Positions 1-8,677 are shown, numbered from the stretch's first letter. The stretch: 64,000 bases of DNA from Arthrobacter alpinus (GCF_900105965.1 NZ_FNTV01000001.1:1922001-1986000); one strand, 5' to 3'. Translations and numbers: made by a program. Notes: generated by a model from the sequence alone, not told the origin.

Positions 1-56
1 TTGGGGGCTCCTGCTGCGGGGGTAGTGGGCGCGTTCTGCGAAGTATTCGTGGTCAT
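1..56 (-). CDS. pyrH: partial CDS start, probably UMP kinase (pyrH)
   Basis: An ATG on the minus strand at 54-56 opens a frame reading MTTNTSQNAPTT and leaves the window after about 18 residues. A GGAAGG ribosome binding site lies four bases upstream. The visible residues form a low-complexity N-terminal tail and carry no domain. The name rests on synteny only: in actinobacteria pyrH normally follows rpsB-tsf on the same strand. A different downstream gene cannot be excluded. Confidence 0.5.
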   Translation of the reverse strand, partial: MTTNTSQNAPTTPAAGAP

Positions 57-199
57 GGTGCCTTCCGTGGGTACCGGCGTTTTGCTGACGGTGCGTTTGT
101 TTGCCACGCGCCAGCTGCTTGCGTGCAGTTGAGCAGTGATTACCAGATCCAGGACCGGGCAAAGTGGTGCGTCTAAAATCTTAGCTGACAATAGACGCC

Positions 200-236
200 A
201 AGAAGGGGCAACCGCAGTTTGCGATTGCCCCTTCTT
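200..236 (-). terminator. stem-loop after tsf
   Basis: A GAAGGGGCAA/TTGCCCCTTC stem of about 15 bp with one mismatch and a short loop lies about 30 bases past the tsf stop. It has no good U-tract on the minus strand, so it may be an attenuator or processing site between tsf and the next gene rather than a strong terminator. Confidence 0.55.
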
Positions 237-266
237 CGTCACATCTTTTAGAGCATTTTGCGTTAG

Positions 267-1094
267 TTATGCGCCAACGCGGAAACGTGCAAAGCCAACA
301 GGCTTGACGCTTGCTTCTGCCAGAACAGCGGCAACGCTTTTCTTGGAGTCCTTCGCGAAGGGCTGGTCAACCAAGACGATCTCCTTGAAGAAGCCGGTGA
401 GGCGTCCTTCAACGATCTTCGTCATGGCAGCTTCGGGCTTGCCCTCGGCCTGTGCGGTTTCGCTTGCAATGCGGCGTTCGCTTTCAACGACCTCAGGAGC
501 AACTTCGTCACGGGTCAGGAACGTCGGGGACATGGCAGCAATGTGCACGGCTACGTCGTGGGCAACTTCCTGGTTGTCGCCGTCAATAGCGAACAGCACG
601 CCAACCTGGGCCGGAAGGTCCTTAGAGGTCTTGTGCAGGTAAGCGTCAACAGTTGCACCTTCAACGCGGGCAAGGCGGCGGATGGCAACCTTTTCACCCA
701 AGAGTGCGCCGGCTGCAATGACAGCCTCGGACATGGGCTTGCCGTCTACGTCAACGGCCAGCAGTGCCTCAACATCGGCCGCGCCGGAGGAGACGGCCGT
801 GGCCAGAACCTTGTTGGCGAATTCGATGAAGGGAGCAGCCTTGGCTACGAAGTCAGTTTCGCAGGCGACCTCAACCATGACGCCAACGCCACCGTCAACA
901 GCTGCGGCAACGAGGCCTTCAGCGGTTGAACGGCCTTCGCGCTTGGTGGCACCCTTGAGGCCCTTGATGCGGATGAGCTCCATGGCCTTGTCGGCGTCGC
1001 CGTTGGCCTCGTCGAGAGCCTTCTTGACGTCCATCATGCCAGCGCCCGTGCGCTCGCGCAGAGCCTTAATATCAGCGGCGGTGTAGTTCGCCAT
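267..1094 (-). CDS. tsf: translation elongation factor Ts
   Basis: EF-Ts is the guanine-nucleotide exchange factor that regenerates EF-Tu-GTP in the cytoplasm during translation. The 275-residue product has the N-terminal UBA-like helical domain (residues 1-40, ADIKALRERTGAGMMDVKKA) and the TDFV signature (ACETDFVAK, near residues 78-86) that contacts the EF-Tu G domain. Length is normal for actinobacteria. The ATG is preceded by GAGGGG. It lies 164 bases downstream of rpsB on the same strand, the standard rpsB-tsf order, and is probably co-transcribed with it, with a hairpin in the gap that may tune read-through. Confidence 0.97.
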   Translation of the reverse strand: MANYTAADIKALRERTGAGMMDVKKALDEANGDADKAMELIRIKGLKGATKREGRSTAEGLVAAAVDGGVGVMVEVACETDFVAKAAPFIEFANKVLATAVSSGAADVEALLAVDVDGKPMSEAVIAAGALLGEKVAIRRLARVEGATVDAYLHKTSKDLPAQVGVLFAIDGDNQEVAHDVAVHIAAMSPTFLTRDEVAPEVVESERRIASETAQAEGKPEAAMTKIVEGRLTGFFKEIVLVDQPFAKDSKKSVAAVLAEASVKPVGFARFRVGA

Positions 1095-1146
1095 ATGAAC
1101 CCCTCAGTGTAGATGTTTGAGTATGTAAATCAGTTTTAGGCCAGTT

Positions 1147-1189
1147 CTGGCAGGACCGCTTTGCCTTGTGAGCGGTGCGATCCTGCCAG
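1147..1189 (-). terminator. rpsB-tsf intercistronic hairpin
   Basis: A perfect 9-bp stem (CTGGCAGGA/TCCTGCCAG), with a possible inner GCGGT/ACCGC extension, lies between rpsB and tsf. There is no U-run, so it probably acts as an attenuator or mRNA-processing element rather than a full terminator. Confidence 0.5.
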
Positions 1190-1258
1190 CATCTGGTTCC
1201 TTGACTTGGCTGTAACTTGCCGGGTTGACCCCGTGCACGTCACTGCCAGGAAAGGATG

Positions 1259-2143
1259 TTACTTCTCGGTTGCAGCTTCAGCCGGTGCTTCAACAGCAGC
1301 TTCGACGGGTGCTTCAACAACAGCCTCGGCCTCAACCGGAGCTTCAACAGCGGCTTCAGCCGGTGCTTCAACAGCCTTGTCGCCTTCGAGGAGTTCGCGC
1401 TCCCACTCAGCCAAGGGCTCAGCCGGTGCTTCTTCGTTGCCGGTTGCCTTGTTGTTGCGGGCGATCAGGCCTTCAGCAATGGCGTCAGCGATGACACGAG
1501 TCAACAGTGCAACGGAGCGGATGGCGTCGTCGTTACCCGGAATCGGGAAATCAACTTCGTCGGGGTTGCAGTTGGAGTCCAAGATGGCAACAACCGGGAT
1601 GTTCAGCTTGTGAGCCTCGTCGATGGCGAGGTGTTCCTTCGGGGTGTCAACAACCCAAAGCACGGACGGTGCCTTGGTCAGGTTGCGGATACCACCGAGG
1701 TTGGTCTGCAGCTTGATGAGTTCACGCTTGAGGAGCAAGAGCTCCTTCTTGGTGTGACCGGAGGAAGCAACGTCTTCGAAATTGATCTCTTCGAGTTCCT
1801 TCATGCGGGCGATACGCTTGGAAACGGTCTGGAAGTTGGTGAGCATACCACCCAACCAGCGCTGGTTCACGTACGGCTGGCCAACACGAGTAGCCTGCTC
1901 GGCGATTGCTTCCTGAGCCTGCTTCTTGGTACCAACGAAGAGAACGGTGCCGCCGTGTGCAACGGTGGCCTTTACGAACTCGTATGCGCGGTCAATGAAA
2001 GACAGTGACTGCTGCAGGTCGATGATGTAGATGCCGTTGCGCTCCGTCAGGATGAATCGCTTCATCTTCGGGTTCCAACGACGGGTCTGGTGTCCAAAGT
2101 GGACGCCGCTGTCAAGCAGCTGGCGCATTGTTACGACGGGCAT
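1259..2143 (-). CDS. rpsB: 30S ribosomal protein S2
   Basis: S2 is a structural protein of the small ribosomal subunit, binding at the head-body junction and needed for S1 recruitment where S1 is present. The 294-residue product shows the family start ([20 protein letters not shown]), the [15 protein letters not shown] segment and the [10 protein letters not shown] motif. After about residue 240 the conserved core gives way to a repetitive Ala/Glu/Pro/Val tail of about 50 residues (units like VEAPVEA). Such acidic low-complexity extensions are common on actinobacterial S2. The ATG has a strong GAAGGAG site. It heads the rpsB-tsf operon. Confidence 0.97.
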   Translation of the reverse strand: MPVVTMRQLLDSGVHFGHQTRRWNPKMKRFILTERNGIYIIDLQQSLSFIDRAYEFVKATVAHGGTVLFVGTKKQAQEAIAEQATRVGQPYVNQRWLGGMLTNFQTVSKRIARMKELEEINFEDVASSGHTKKELLLLKRELIKLQTNLGGIRNLTKAPSVLWVVDTPKEHLAIDEAHKLNIPVVAILDSNCNPDEVDFPIPGNDDAIRSVALLTRVIADAIAEGLIARNNKATGNEEAPAEPLAEWERELLEGDKAVEAPAEAAVEAPVEAEAVVEAPVEAAVEAPAEAATEK

Positions 2144-2489
2144 GCCGGCGCTCCTTCAATATAATTTAACGGTTATTTAGCGTGTAGAGCCGCACGGTTT
2201 CCCAAGCGGTTCGTTAGCTCCTGGCACCCATTGTGCATTCCATAAACCACCGTGAGGCGGACCGTATGGGCACAATCCATCAGCAGTGTCCAAGATAATT
2301 CTTGAGACCTCATCAGGGTGGGGTGCGCGTAGTCAGTGCACAAACAGCGCACTGCTCCCTCAATGTTACTACAAGACCTCTACAGGGGCTGACCAAAGCA
2401 AGTCCTCCACAGGAGGCGAATATTGCCTTCTTGGCCACATTTTCCCTTAGGGCGAGGCGCGGGTCGCGTTTCAGGGCGACGCTGGTCTT
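2144..2489. other. intergenic region, divergent promoters of rpsB and the M23 peptidase
   Basis: This 346-base gap separates divergent genes. The rpsB-proximal part is A/T-rich for this genome (around 2160-2180) and forms a long 5' leader, where ribosomal-protein autoregulation would be expected. I see no named leader motif, no convincing -35/-10 pair and no small coding sequence that looks genuine. Confidence 0.4.
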
Positions 2490-3062
2490 ATGAGCACTTT
2501 GTCCGCGTTTCACACTTTTCGATACTTGGCAGCAGCCCTTCTTGCGCTGGTCACCTTGCCGGCTCCGGCAGCACTGCCGGCTTCGACCATCGCGTCCGAA
2601 CTTTCCAGGGCTGCCGCTCCCCTGCCTGCGTCTTTGGCTTGGGGGTGGCCCCTGGAAGGAGTTGCTGCCGTGATTCACCCTTTTGATCCACCAGCTCAGC
2701 CATGGCTGTCTGGCCATCGCGGCGTGGACTTGGCCGCTCCACAAGGTGCAGACGTTCTTGCACCCACGGCCGGAGTGGTGACTTTCTCCGGCGTCGTGGT
2801 TAGTAGGGAGGTGTTGACCATTGCCGTGGATAACGGTCTTCGCTTGAGTTTTGAGCCTGCCATCTCACAGCTCAAGGTGGGCGACTCCGTGGTCCGCGGA
2901 CAAGTTGTTGGCACGGTCTCGGGGCCCACTCATTGCGATGGAGGGGCGGCCGGTGTGGTTAGCTGCCTTCACTGGGGTGTGCGGCGAGGCGAGGAATACC
3001 TTGACCCACTGCAGTTCATCATGGACCTACGCCCCTCGGTGTTGCTGCCGTTAAACAACTGA
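2490..3062 (+). CDS. secreted M23 (LytM-type) peptidase family protein
   Basis: This is a 190-residue exported protein with a hydrophobic signal sequence (about residues 10-30, rich in Ala/Leu) and one peptidase-M23 domain (about 60-180). The first zinc-ligand motif is intact (HRGVDL). The second, normally HxH, reads CLHWGVRR, so Cys replaces the first His. That variant may still bind zinc but makes catalytic activity uncertain. M23 enzymes cut peptide cross-bridges in peptidoglycan; degenerate members act as amidase activators. It is short for the family, a lone domain without SH3 or LysM. A hairpin follows the stop and it converges on the acyl-CoA dehydrogenase gene. Confidence 0.88.
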   Translation: MSTLSAFHTFRYLAAALLALVTLPAPAALPASTIASELSRAAAPLPASLAWGWPLEGVAAVIHPFDPPAQPWLSGHRGVDLAAPQGADVLAPTAGVVTFSGVVVSREVLTIAVDNGLRLSFEPAISQLKVGDSVVRGQVVGTVSGPTHCDGGAAGVVSCLHWGVRRGEEYLDPLQFIMDLRPSVLLPLNN

Positions 3063-3084
3063 ACCTCCCACGCGGGGAGGTTCA
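3060..3084. terminator. bidirectional hairpin between convergent genes
   Basis: An inverted repeat (TGAACCTCCC/GGGGAGGTTCA) begins inside the stop codon of the M23 gene and ends 14 bases before the stop of the convergent acyl-CoA dehydrogenase gene. It has a short loop and no strong T-run. Confidence 0.6.
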
Positions 3085-3097
3085 GTCGCATACCGAT

Positions 3098-4315
3098 CTA
3101 GACGATTGCAGAGATTCCCGTGATGGCCCGGCCGGTGACCAGGGTATTGATTTCGTAGGTGCCTTCATAGGAGTAGATAGCCTCGGCGTCTGCGAAGATC
3201 TTGGCCATTTCATAGTCGGTGACGATGCCGTTGCCGCCGAGCAGGTTGCGACCCATGGCGACGGTCTCACGCATGCGAGCCGTAGTGAAGGCCTTGGCCA
3301 GGGCCGATTGCTCGTCCTTGGCCAGACCTTGATCCTCGAGCTGGCCCAGGCGGACCATCATGCCCATGGAGCTGACGGTGTTGCCGAGCATCTGCACCAG
3401 CTGATCCTGGACCATCTGGAAGGAAGCAATGGGGCGGCCAAACTGCTGACGTTCCACGGCGTAGCGGCGGGCAACATCGAACGCCGCCAATTGCTGGCCT
3501 ACCGCCTGCCATGCGACTGCAAGTCGGGTGACCTTCAGAACCTTGTTGGTATCGCGGAAGCTATTGCCGCCGGCGAGCTTGAACTCGTGCGGAACAACCA
3601 CGTTATCTAGCAGAATGTCGGCGTTCTGGACGGTGCGCAGGGCGATCTTGTTTTCAATCTTCGTGGCACTGTAGCCGGGTAGCGAGGTGTCCACCATGAA
3701 TGCCTTGACCTGATTGTCGGCTACATCGCGAGCGTAGATGACAACCCAGTCGGAGAATGTGGCGTTGCCGATCCAGCGCTTGGCACCGTTGAGGATCCAG
3801 TTGTCGCCGTCGCGGACGGCCGTGGTCCGGGTACCGCCAGCTACATCGGAGCCACCCAAGGGTTCGGTCAAGCCGAAGGCGCCGATCTTTTTCATGGCGT
3901 AAATATCCGGCAGCCAGGCGGCCTTTTGCTCTTCCGAGGCCAGCGCCTCAATGGAGCCGGTGAACAGACCGTCATGAACGCCCATGAAGGTGGCAATGGA
4001 AGCATCTGCGCGAGTGAATTCTGCGTGGACAATGCCGGCGAAGACATTGGAGTAGCCCTGATGGCGGACCGGGCTCATGAGGTTGGCCTCAGCCAGCTTG
4101 GGAATGAGCTCCATGGGGAATTCGCCGCGATTCCAGCAATCAACGGCAATGGGCCTGACTTCCTTGGCCAGGAAATCACGGATCTCCTGCAGACGCTCCC
4201 GCTCCTTCTCGGAGAGCAGTTGCTCGAATCCGTAGAAGTCACCATCGGCGTAGGGAAGGTTGTTTAGGTCTACAGCAGCCTTGGGCACGGGCATTCCTTT
4301 GCTTGAACTCATCAT
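3098..4315 (-). CDS. acyl-CoA dehydrogenase, glutaryl-CoA dehydrogenase-like
   Basis: This is an FAD-dependent acyl-CoA dehydrogenase of 405 residues. The N-terminal helical domain is followed by the flavin/substrate loop FGLTEPLGGSD and a C-terminal helical domain ending YEGTYEINTLVTGRAITG. The Glu of YEGTY sits where glutaryl-CoA dehydrogenase and the related ACX4 group carry the catalytic base, and the GRAITG ending is typical of that subgroup. It probably works in lysine/tryptophan or short-chain acyl-CoA breakdown; a decarboxylating role cannot be proven here. The start is uncertain: two tandem ATGs at 4310-4315 lack a clear ribosome site, and a third ATG at 4294 has AAGGA directly against it. 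A 20-bp palindrome lies 31 bases upstream. Confidence 0.9.
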   Translation of the reverse strand: MMSSSKGMPVPKAAVDLNNLPYADGDFYGFEQLLSEKERERLQEIRDFLAKEVRPIAVDCWNRGEFPMELIPKLAEANLMSPVRHQGYSNVFAGIVHAEFTRADASIATFMGVHDGLFTGSIEALASEEQKAAWLPDIYAMKKIGAFGLTEPLGGSDVAGGTRTTAVRDGDNWILNGAKRWIGNATFSDWVVIYARDVADNQVKAFMVDTSLPGYSATKIENKIALRTVQNADILLDNVVVPHEFKLAGGNSFRDTNKVLKVTRLAVAWQAVGQQLAAFDVARRYAVERQQFGRPIASFQMVQDQLVQMLGNTVSSMGMMVRLGQLEDQGLAKDEQSALAKAFTTARMRETVAMGRNLLGGNGIVTDYEMAKIFADAEAIYSYEGTYEINTLVTGRAITGISAIV

Positions 4316-4345
4316 TGAACAGTCATCACTCGGCCGGCGCCGAAC

Positions 4346-4365
4346 ATGTTACTCACCAGTAACAT
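4346..4365. promoter_or_regulatory. 20-bp palindromic operator upstream of the acyl-CoA dehydrogenase
   Basis: ATGTTACTCACCAGTAACAT has perfect 8-bp arms around a 4-base centre, 31 bases upstream of the dehydrogenase start. Size and symmetry suit a TetR-family dimer pair. The cognate regulator is not next to it; the only TetR gene in the window is 22 kb away and has a different palindrome in its own operon. Confidence 0.6.
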
Positions 4366-4420
4366 ACAGTACGGGCGTGACCTGAGCAACATTCAAACCC
4401 ACACTGAGGGTGGCTGTTAA

Positions 4421-4462
4421 CGCAAAAAATCCCCGGAATCGTTATGATTCCGGGGATTTTGT
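4421..4462. terminator. strong intrinsic terminator after the CAU tRNA
   Basis: A near-perfect stem (ATCCCCGGAATC/GATTCCGGGGAT) with a 4-5 base loop has A-runs on one side and T-runs on the other. On the minus strand the T-run directly follows the tRNA by a few bases, a textbook Rho-independent terminator; it could also act on the plus strand. Confidence 0.88.
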
Positions 4463-4467
4463 ACATG

Positions 4468-4541
4468 TAGGGCCACTCGGACTTGAACCGAGGACCTTAG
4501 GATTATGAGTCCCGCGCTCTAACCAGCTGAGCTATGGCCCC
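4468..4541 (-). tRNA. tRNA with CAU anticodon (Met or Ile2)
   Basis: The minus strand folds into a cloverleaf. The acceptor GGGGCCA pairs with UGGCCCU (one G-U), the D-arm GCTCAGCTGGTTAGAGC is regular, the anticodon loop is CTCATAA and the T-arm contains GGTTCAAGTC. The CCA end is not encoded and must be added. The anticodon CAU fits elongator tRNA-Met or the lysidine-modified tRNA-Ile2; I cannot separate these without identity-element comparison. It is not the initiator type, since the acceptor starts with a G-U pair rather than a mismatch. Confidence 0.9.
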
Positions 4542-4622
4542 ATGCAAGAGGTTCTCCCTGCCGCCAGCATCAAAAATGCTGTGCCAAGGAAAAGCACTCC
4601 CACAATACTAATGGGTCAAGAC

Positions 4623-5828
4623 TTAAACTGCGTGATCCTCGTAGCTTCCGCCACGATAAATGTCCTCGAAGGTGTCCAGGGTCTTTTGCAACCCGTGGCG
4701 GGAAACCTTGTTGTGACTGGCGACTCCCATAGCCGCGCGATCCTCAGGTGACAAACGCATGATCGTGGTGATCTTCTCCGCGAGATCATCCTTGTCGTTG
4801 GGCCGGAACAGATAGCCGTTGACGCCGTCTTCCACCAGGTGGGGCAACGCCATGGCGTTGGCCAAAACCACGGGTGTTGATGCACTCATGGCTTCCAGCG
4901 TCACGAGGGATTGCAGTTCGGCGGTGCCTGGCATGACGAATAGATCGGCCTTGAGGTACACCTCGCGCAGTTCTTCATCACTGATCAGACCGGTGAAATC
5001 CACGCGATCGGCCAGGCCGAGTTTCGCTGCCTGGGCCTTCAATGCTGCCTTGACTTCGCCGCCACCGACCACCACAAGGTGCAGGTTTAGGTCGGCCGGA
5101 GTCGCGGCGATGGCATCGATGAGGACGTCAATGTGCTTTTCTTCAGCCAAACGGCCCACAAAGGCGATGGTGGGATAGGGGTTGCGCGGCGGCGTTTCGC
5201 CCTCTGCCAATTCATAGTTGCCAGCTTCGATGCCGTTGGACAGCGGCAAAACTTTTCGCAGGAAGGCGTGCTCGTGCATTGCTTTTGCAGCCAGCGGAGT
5301 GGGCGTGGTGACAACATCGGCACGGCTCATGACCTTGCCCATGTCACGCCAGGAAACCCTGCCGACTATGTTCTTGAACCACTGCGGGAATGGCAGGAAC
5401 GGGTTCAGGTTTTCAGGCATGAAGTGGTTTGTGGCAACAATTCGGATGCCGCGACGGGCAGCCTCATAGACTACGTGCTCGCCGATCATGTAGTGACTCT
5501 GAACGTGAACAACATCCGGCTTGATCACGTCAAACATGGTGGCGATGTCCTTCTTGATTTCCCAAGGAAGGCTGATCCGGAAGTACTCATGCGTAGGCAC
5601 TGGACGTGACCGCAACCGGTGAACTGTGGCTTCGGTTCGCTGCTCGGTAAACATGGGACCGCCGTCGGGGCGGCAAGCCATAACGTGCACGTCGTGGCCG
5701 CGGGCAGTCATCCCGGTAGCGAGTCGGAAGCAAAACTGCGCCGCACCGTTGATGTGGGGTGGATAGGTGTCGGCCGCGATCAAGATTGTAAGCGGCTTTT
5801 GGGCGCTATCGCTCGGCGTGGATGTCAC
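4623..5828 (-). CDS. GT4 family glycosyltransferase
   Basis: This 401-residue retaining glycosyltransferase has the two Rossmann domains of the GT-B fold. The N-terminal acceptor domain starts LTILIAADTYPPHINGAAQ. The C-terminal donor domain has TIAFVGRLAEEKHIDVLIDA and the EX7E motif (ELQSLVTLE) that binds the sugar-nucleotide phosphate and ribose. The family includes actinobacterial diacylglycerol and phosphatidylinositol mannosyl- and glucosyltransferases. The GTG start has AGGAG upstream. It lies 43 bases behind a DMT permease that overlaps a CDP-alcohol phosphotransferase, so membrane glycolipid synthesis at the cytoplasmic face is the likely role. Sugar and acceptor are unknown. Confidence 0.88.
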   Translation of the reverse strand: MTSTPSDSAQKPLTILIAADTYPPHINGAAQFCFRLATGMTARGHDVHVMACRPDGGPMFTEQRTEATVHRLRSRPVPTHEYFRISLPWEIKKDIATMFDVIKPDVVHVQSHYMIGEHVVYEAARRGIRIVATNHFMPENLNPFLPFPQWFKNIVGRVSWRDMGKVMSRADVVTTPTPLAAKAMHEHAFLRKVLPLSNGIEAGNYELAEGETPPRNPYPTIAFVGRLAEEKHIDVLIDAIAATPADLNLHLVVVGGGEVKAALKAQAAKLGLADRVDFTGLISDEELREVYLKADLFVMPGTAELQSLVTLEAMSASTPVVLANAMALPHLVEDGVNGYLFRPNDKDDLAEKITTIMRLSPEDRAAMGVASHNKVSRHGLQKTLDTFEDIYRGGSYEDHAV

Positions 5829-5871
5829 GTTTTGAACTCCTGATGGCTGGTTTGCCGACCAGTGGGCGGCG

Positions 5872-6771
5872 TTACTTACGTTGTTCCTTCTTCGCAGCTT
5901 TACGCTGCTTCACCACGTCAGGATGGTGCCTAGACAACGCGATTACCCCAACGATAGCAAGTAACGCTGCTCCAGCCATGGCAATCGCCACGACAGGCGG
6001 CACATCGTCACGAAGCTCACCCAAAATGATGATGCCAATGGCAACACCAACCATGGGATCGATCACGGTTAGCCCGGCGATCACCAAATCAGGCGGCCCA
6101 CTGGCGTACGCACTTTGGACAAACCAACTGCCCAGACCACCGGCCGCAGCAATGGCAATGATCGAATACCACTGAACGTTGAGTAGAAAAAGGCCGTTCG
6201 GGTCAAAGATCTGCTTGGAGATGATGCGTGTCAGAACGGCTACAAACCCAAACAAAACACCGGAGCCAAGGATATAAAAGAACGCTTTCAGACGATGCTT
6301 GAACAAGACCAGGCACCCGCCAAAGACAATGACGACGGCGGCCAGCAACAGAACCACCGTCAGCTCCTGATCGGGATCGACGTGAGTGTTTTCACGAACA
6401 ACATTGACGGCCATGAGCACAAACAAGGCGCTTCCGGCCACGCATGCAGTAATGGAAACTACCGTTGCACGGTTGAGCCGGATTCCCTGGTCCCGCGAAT
6501 TAACGATGGTGGTGATAACAAGGGCGATGGCGCCGATGGGCTGAATTACCGTCAAGGTCCCCAAGGTGAGCGCAACAACGTTGAGAACTGTTCCGGCACC
6601 CAACAACAACAGCCCGAGCACCCAACGCGGGTTGCGCAGCAGACGCAGGAATCCCGACCCACCCAGGGCCAGGCCGCCTGTGTTGTTTTGCACCGCGCTG
6701 CCTTGGCGCTGCGCCCCGAAGGCGAGGAAGAATGCGCCCGCCACGGCGCAAAGGACGGCAATCCACATCAT
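5872..6771 (-). CDS. DMT/EamA-type membrane transporter
   Basis: A 299-residue polytopic protein with about nine or ten hydrophobic segments and a basic C-terminal tail (KQRKAAKKEQRK), in the drug/metabolite transporter superfamily. It contains two EamA-like halves: residues 5-125 with GTLTVIQPIGAIALVI, and 165-280 with GLTVIDPMVGVAIGIIILGE, each with the Pro-containing helix typical of the fold. The ATG overlaps the stop of the preceding phosphotransferase gene by four bases (ATGA), so translation is coupled. Position between two lipid genes suggests flipping or export of a lipid intermediate, but the substrate is not evident. Confidence 0.82.
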   Translation of the reverse strand: MMWIAVLCAVAGAFFLAFGAQRQGSAVQNNTGGLALGGSGFLRLLRNPRWVLGLLLLGAGTVLNVVALTLGTLTVIQPIGAIALVITTIVNSRDQGIRLNRATVVSITACVAGSALFVLMAVNVVRENTHVDPDQELTVVLLLAAVVIVFGGCLVLFKHRLKAFFYILGSGVLFGFVAVLTRIISKQIFDPNGLFLLNVQWYSIIAIAAAGGLGSWFVQSAYASGPPDLVIAGLTVIDPMVGVAIGIIILGELRDDVPPVVAIAMAGAALLAIVGVIALSRHHPDVVKQRKAAKKEQRK

Positions 6772-7418
6772 TGGCGGCCCTGCCCGGGTGCTTGATGGCC
6801 AGAAGAATCAGTGGAGTTGGTGTCATCCGGCCCGGGCAGGTGCAGTTCACGGTGCTTCGCCATGACGGCAACAAAGTACTGGCTGAAGGCAATCACGTGC
6901 ATCACCATGCCGGCGCCAAGGAATACCCAGGCCAGGACAAAGGTGAAGTCAGAGTCCAGTGCCTTGGCGAGCAACAACATGGGCGTGCCAATCATCAGGG
7001 CAGCCGTCCGAGTCTTGCCCAGCATGGTGACCTTGAGATCGGCGTCTCCCCGGAAAAAGTACAGCGTAACGCTCAGCAGAACGACGTCGGGAATCACCAA
7101 GAGCAGAAGCAACCACAAAGGCAGAATGTGGGCTACCACCAAGGTGATCGTGACTGCTACCAGCGCCACCCTGTCCGCGAGCGGGTCCATGATGCGGCCC
7201 AGTTGCGAGGTTTGGTTGAGCTTGCGAGCTACGAAACCGTCGATCCAGTCGGTGCAGCCCATGATTGCCAGAACAAATACCCCCCACCCATATTCGTGGC
7301 GCGAAAGCACGAGCCAGACAAATAGCGGTGTGCCGAGAAACCTAACTACGGTGATGAGATTGGGGATGGTCATGATCGCATTGGACTTCTCCGGGCGCAT
7401 ACTGGAACTTCCGGACAT
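6768..7418 (-). CDS. CDP-alcohol phosphatidyltransferase
   Basis: An integral membrane enzyme that transfers a phosphatidyl (or similar) group from a CDP-linked donor to an alcohol. The full catalytic signature D-x2-D-G-x2-A-R-x8-G-x3-D-x3-D is present, starting CTDWIDGFVARKLNQ, with about six transmembrane helices. I chose the ATG at 7418 because GGGAGGTGA lies just upstream; a longer frame to 7505 lacks such a site. The resulting 216 residues suit the PgsA/PIS class. It heads a group with the DMT permease and GT4 gene. Phosphatidylglycerophosphate, phosphatidylinositol or another alcohol could be the product. Confidence 0.88.
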   Translation of the reverse strand: MSGSSSMRPEKSNAIMTIPNLITVVRFLGTPLFVWLVLSRHEYGWGVFVLAIMGCTDWIDGFVARKLNQTSQLGRIMDPLADRVALVAVTITLVVAHILPLWLLLLLVIPDVVLLSVTLYFFRGDADLKVTMLGKTRTAALMIGTPMLLLAKALDSDFTFVLAWVFLGAGMVMHVIAFSQYFVAVMAKHRELHLPGPDDTNSTDSSGHQAPGQGRQ

Positions 7419-7522
7419 CTCGGTCACCTCCCTGCTCGTCGTTTGTGCCGGATCGATCGGCACAAGGTACCGCTGACGGTGCAGCGGCGTAGGTTCCGCG
7501 CACAAGGCAACGGCGGATGGAG

Positions 7523-8362
7523 CTACTTCTTGACTAACTTTCGCAGCAACAGCACGCAGGCAGTGGCCGACACGGCCAAAACTGCCAGCGGCTTCCAGCG
7601 CTCTTTGACGGTATCGAGGGCTTGACCCACGGCACCGGATGCTGCCTGGTTGACCGATTCCTTGGCCCTGGTCTTGGCGGTATCAATGAAATACGTTGCC
7701 TGCTTCTTGACGTCCGCTTCGCTGACGAGGTCCTCACGCAGGCTCAGCAAATGCTCGCGGCGCGCCGTAGTTCGCTTGATCAGCTCTTCCGTGGTGGCCT
7801 TAGGACCTCCCTCGGCGTCCTTGGCGGCGCGTTCCGCGGCGGCCCTGGCCTTGGCGGCCTCGGCTTCTTCCTTTGCCGCCTTCTTCTCTTCACGCGTCAG
7901 GGGTGCGGGGTCCAGGGTAGCCGGATCAAAATCGCGGCCCTCCTTAACAATGCCTAGATCGTGGCGAATTCCGCGCCACGCGTGCTCGGGGAGCAGCGGC
8001 AGCAGGGACTTGAACTTCTTGTAGGCAACCAAGGCGCTAATACCGATAATGATTAGGAGCCCGGCACTGACAATGAGCGCAGAGAGCCACAACGGGAGAA
8101 CCGTGCCAAGTCCTGCAATCGCAGCCACCACAAGTGCAATCACCAAGAGGGCAATAAACACCACAGCAACGGCAGCGAAAACGGCCACGCCACCTACCCG
8201 GGATTTTTTATCCCCGAACTCCAGCTTGGCTAGGGCAATTTCATCATTGAGCTGTCGCGGCACCAGCCGAAGCGATGTCTTAACAGCATCGATGAGCACC
8301 GAACTTTGTGCGTTCGGGTGTTCACCCGCTGCGATATGCGCATCTTTTTGCACATCCGTCAC
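7523..8362 (-). CDS. membrane protein with phage-holin-3-6-like domain and charged tail
   Basis: The product is 279 residues when read from the GTG at 8362, which has GGAGG eight bases upstream; the open frame extends further but without support. Residues about 30-115 form a Phage_holin_3_6/DUF1469-like region with two long hydrophobic helices (VAVVFIALLVIALVVAAIAG and LPLWLSALIVSAGLLIIIGI). A long Lys/Glu/Ala-rich coiled-coil region follows (about 150-215), then a final hydrophobic segment. Such proteins are widespread in actinobacteria and not phage-borne. Function is unknown. It lies 104 bases upstream of the phosphotransferase gene on the same strand and may be in the same transcript. Confidence 0.75.
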   Translation of the reverse strand: MTDVQKDAHIAAGEHPNAQSSVLIDAVKTSLRLVPRQLNDEIALAKLEFGDKKSRVGGVAVFAAVAVVFIALLVIALVVAAIAGLGTVLPLWLSALIVSAGLLIIIGISALVAYKKFKSLLPLLPEHAWRGIRHDLGIVKEGRDFDPATLDPAPLTREEKKAAKEEAEAAKARAAAERAAKDAEGGPKATTEELIKRTTARREHLLSLREDLVSEADVKKQATYFIDTAKTRAKESVNQAASGAVGQALDTVKERWKPLAVLAVSATACVLLLRKLVKK

Positions 8363-8677
8363 TGAGACCGCCTCCGTCGTGTGGGTGGACCAGCCCAAAT
8401 AGACCGCACCAACCCAAAATCTTTGCAGGCCCACGTCCCGTGGGGCTGCCGTACTGTCAAAATTACCATCCGAGGCACAGCGGGCGGGCAGGCACGGGCG
8501 GTGGCCATGTTGCGGAATAGTAAAGGACCATGAAGTGTTGTCGGTTCCGGGAGCTGTCATGAAACATTTCAACGTCCGCAAACACGGATGTTTATTGGCA
8601 CTAACATGATCCATTGGGCGGCCTATCCGGGGCGGTCCACACCCGCGCGCACATCACAGCCATTGAGGATTCCAGTT
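8363..8677. other. divergent intergenic region
   Basis: This 315-base gap between the holin-like gene and the exporter holds a small perfect hairpin CCCACG-tcc-CGTGGG (8430-8444). Part of it may be coding if the exporter begins at the upstream ATG (8588). I see no clear promoter hexamers. Confidence 0.4.

Noticed and set aside
1300..1400. Tandem repeats near the end of rpsB as a possible repeat array
   Set aside because: They encode the low-complexity Ala/Glu/Pro tail of S2; spacing is not CRISPR-like.
7523..8614. Prophage remnant, because of the holin-like domain
   Set aside because: The family is a common chromosomal actinobacterial membrane protein; no other phage gene or attachment site is nearby.
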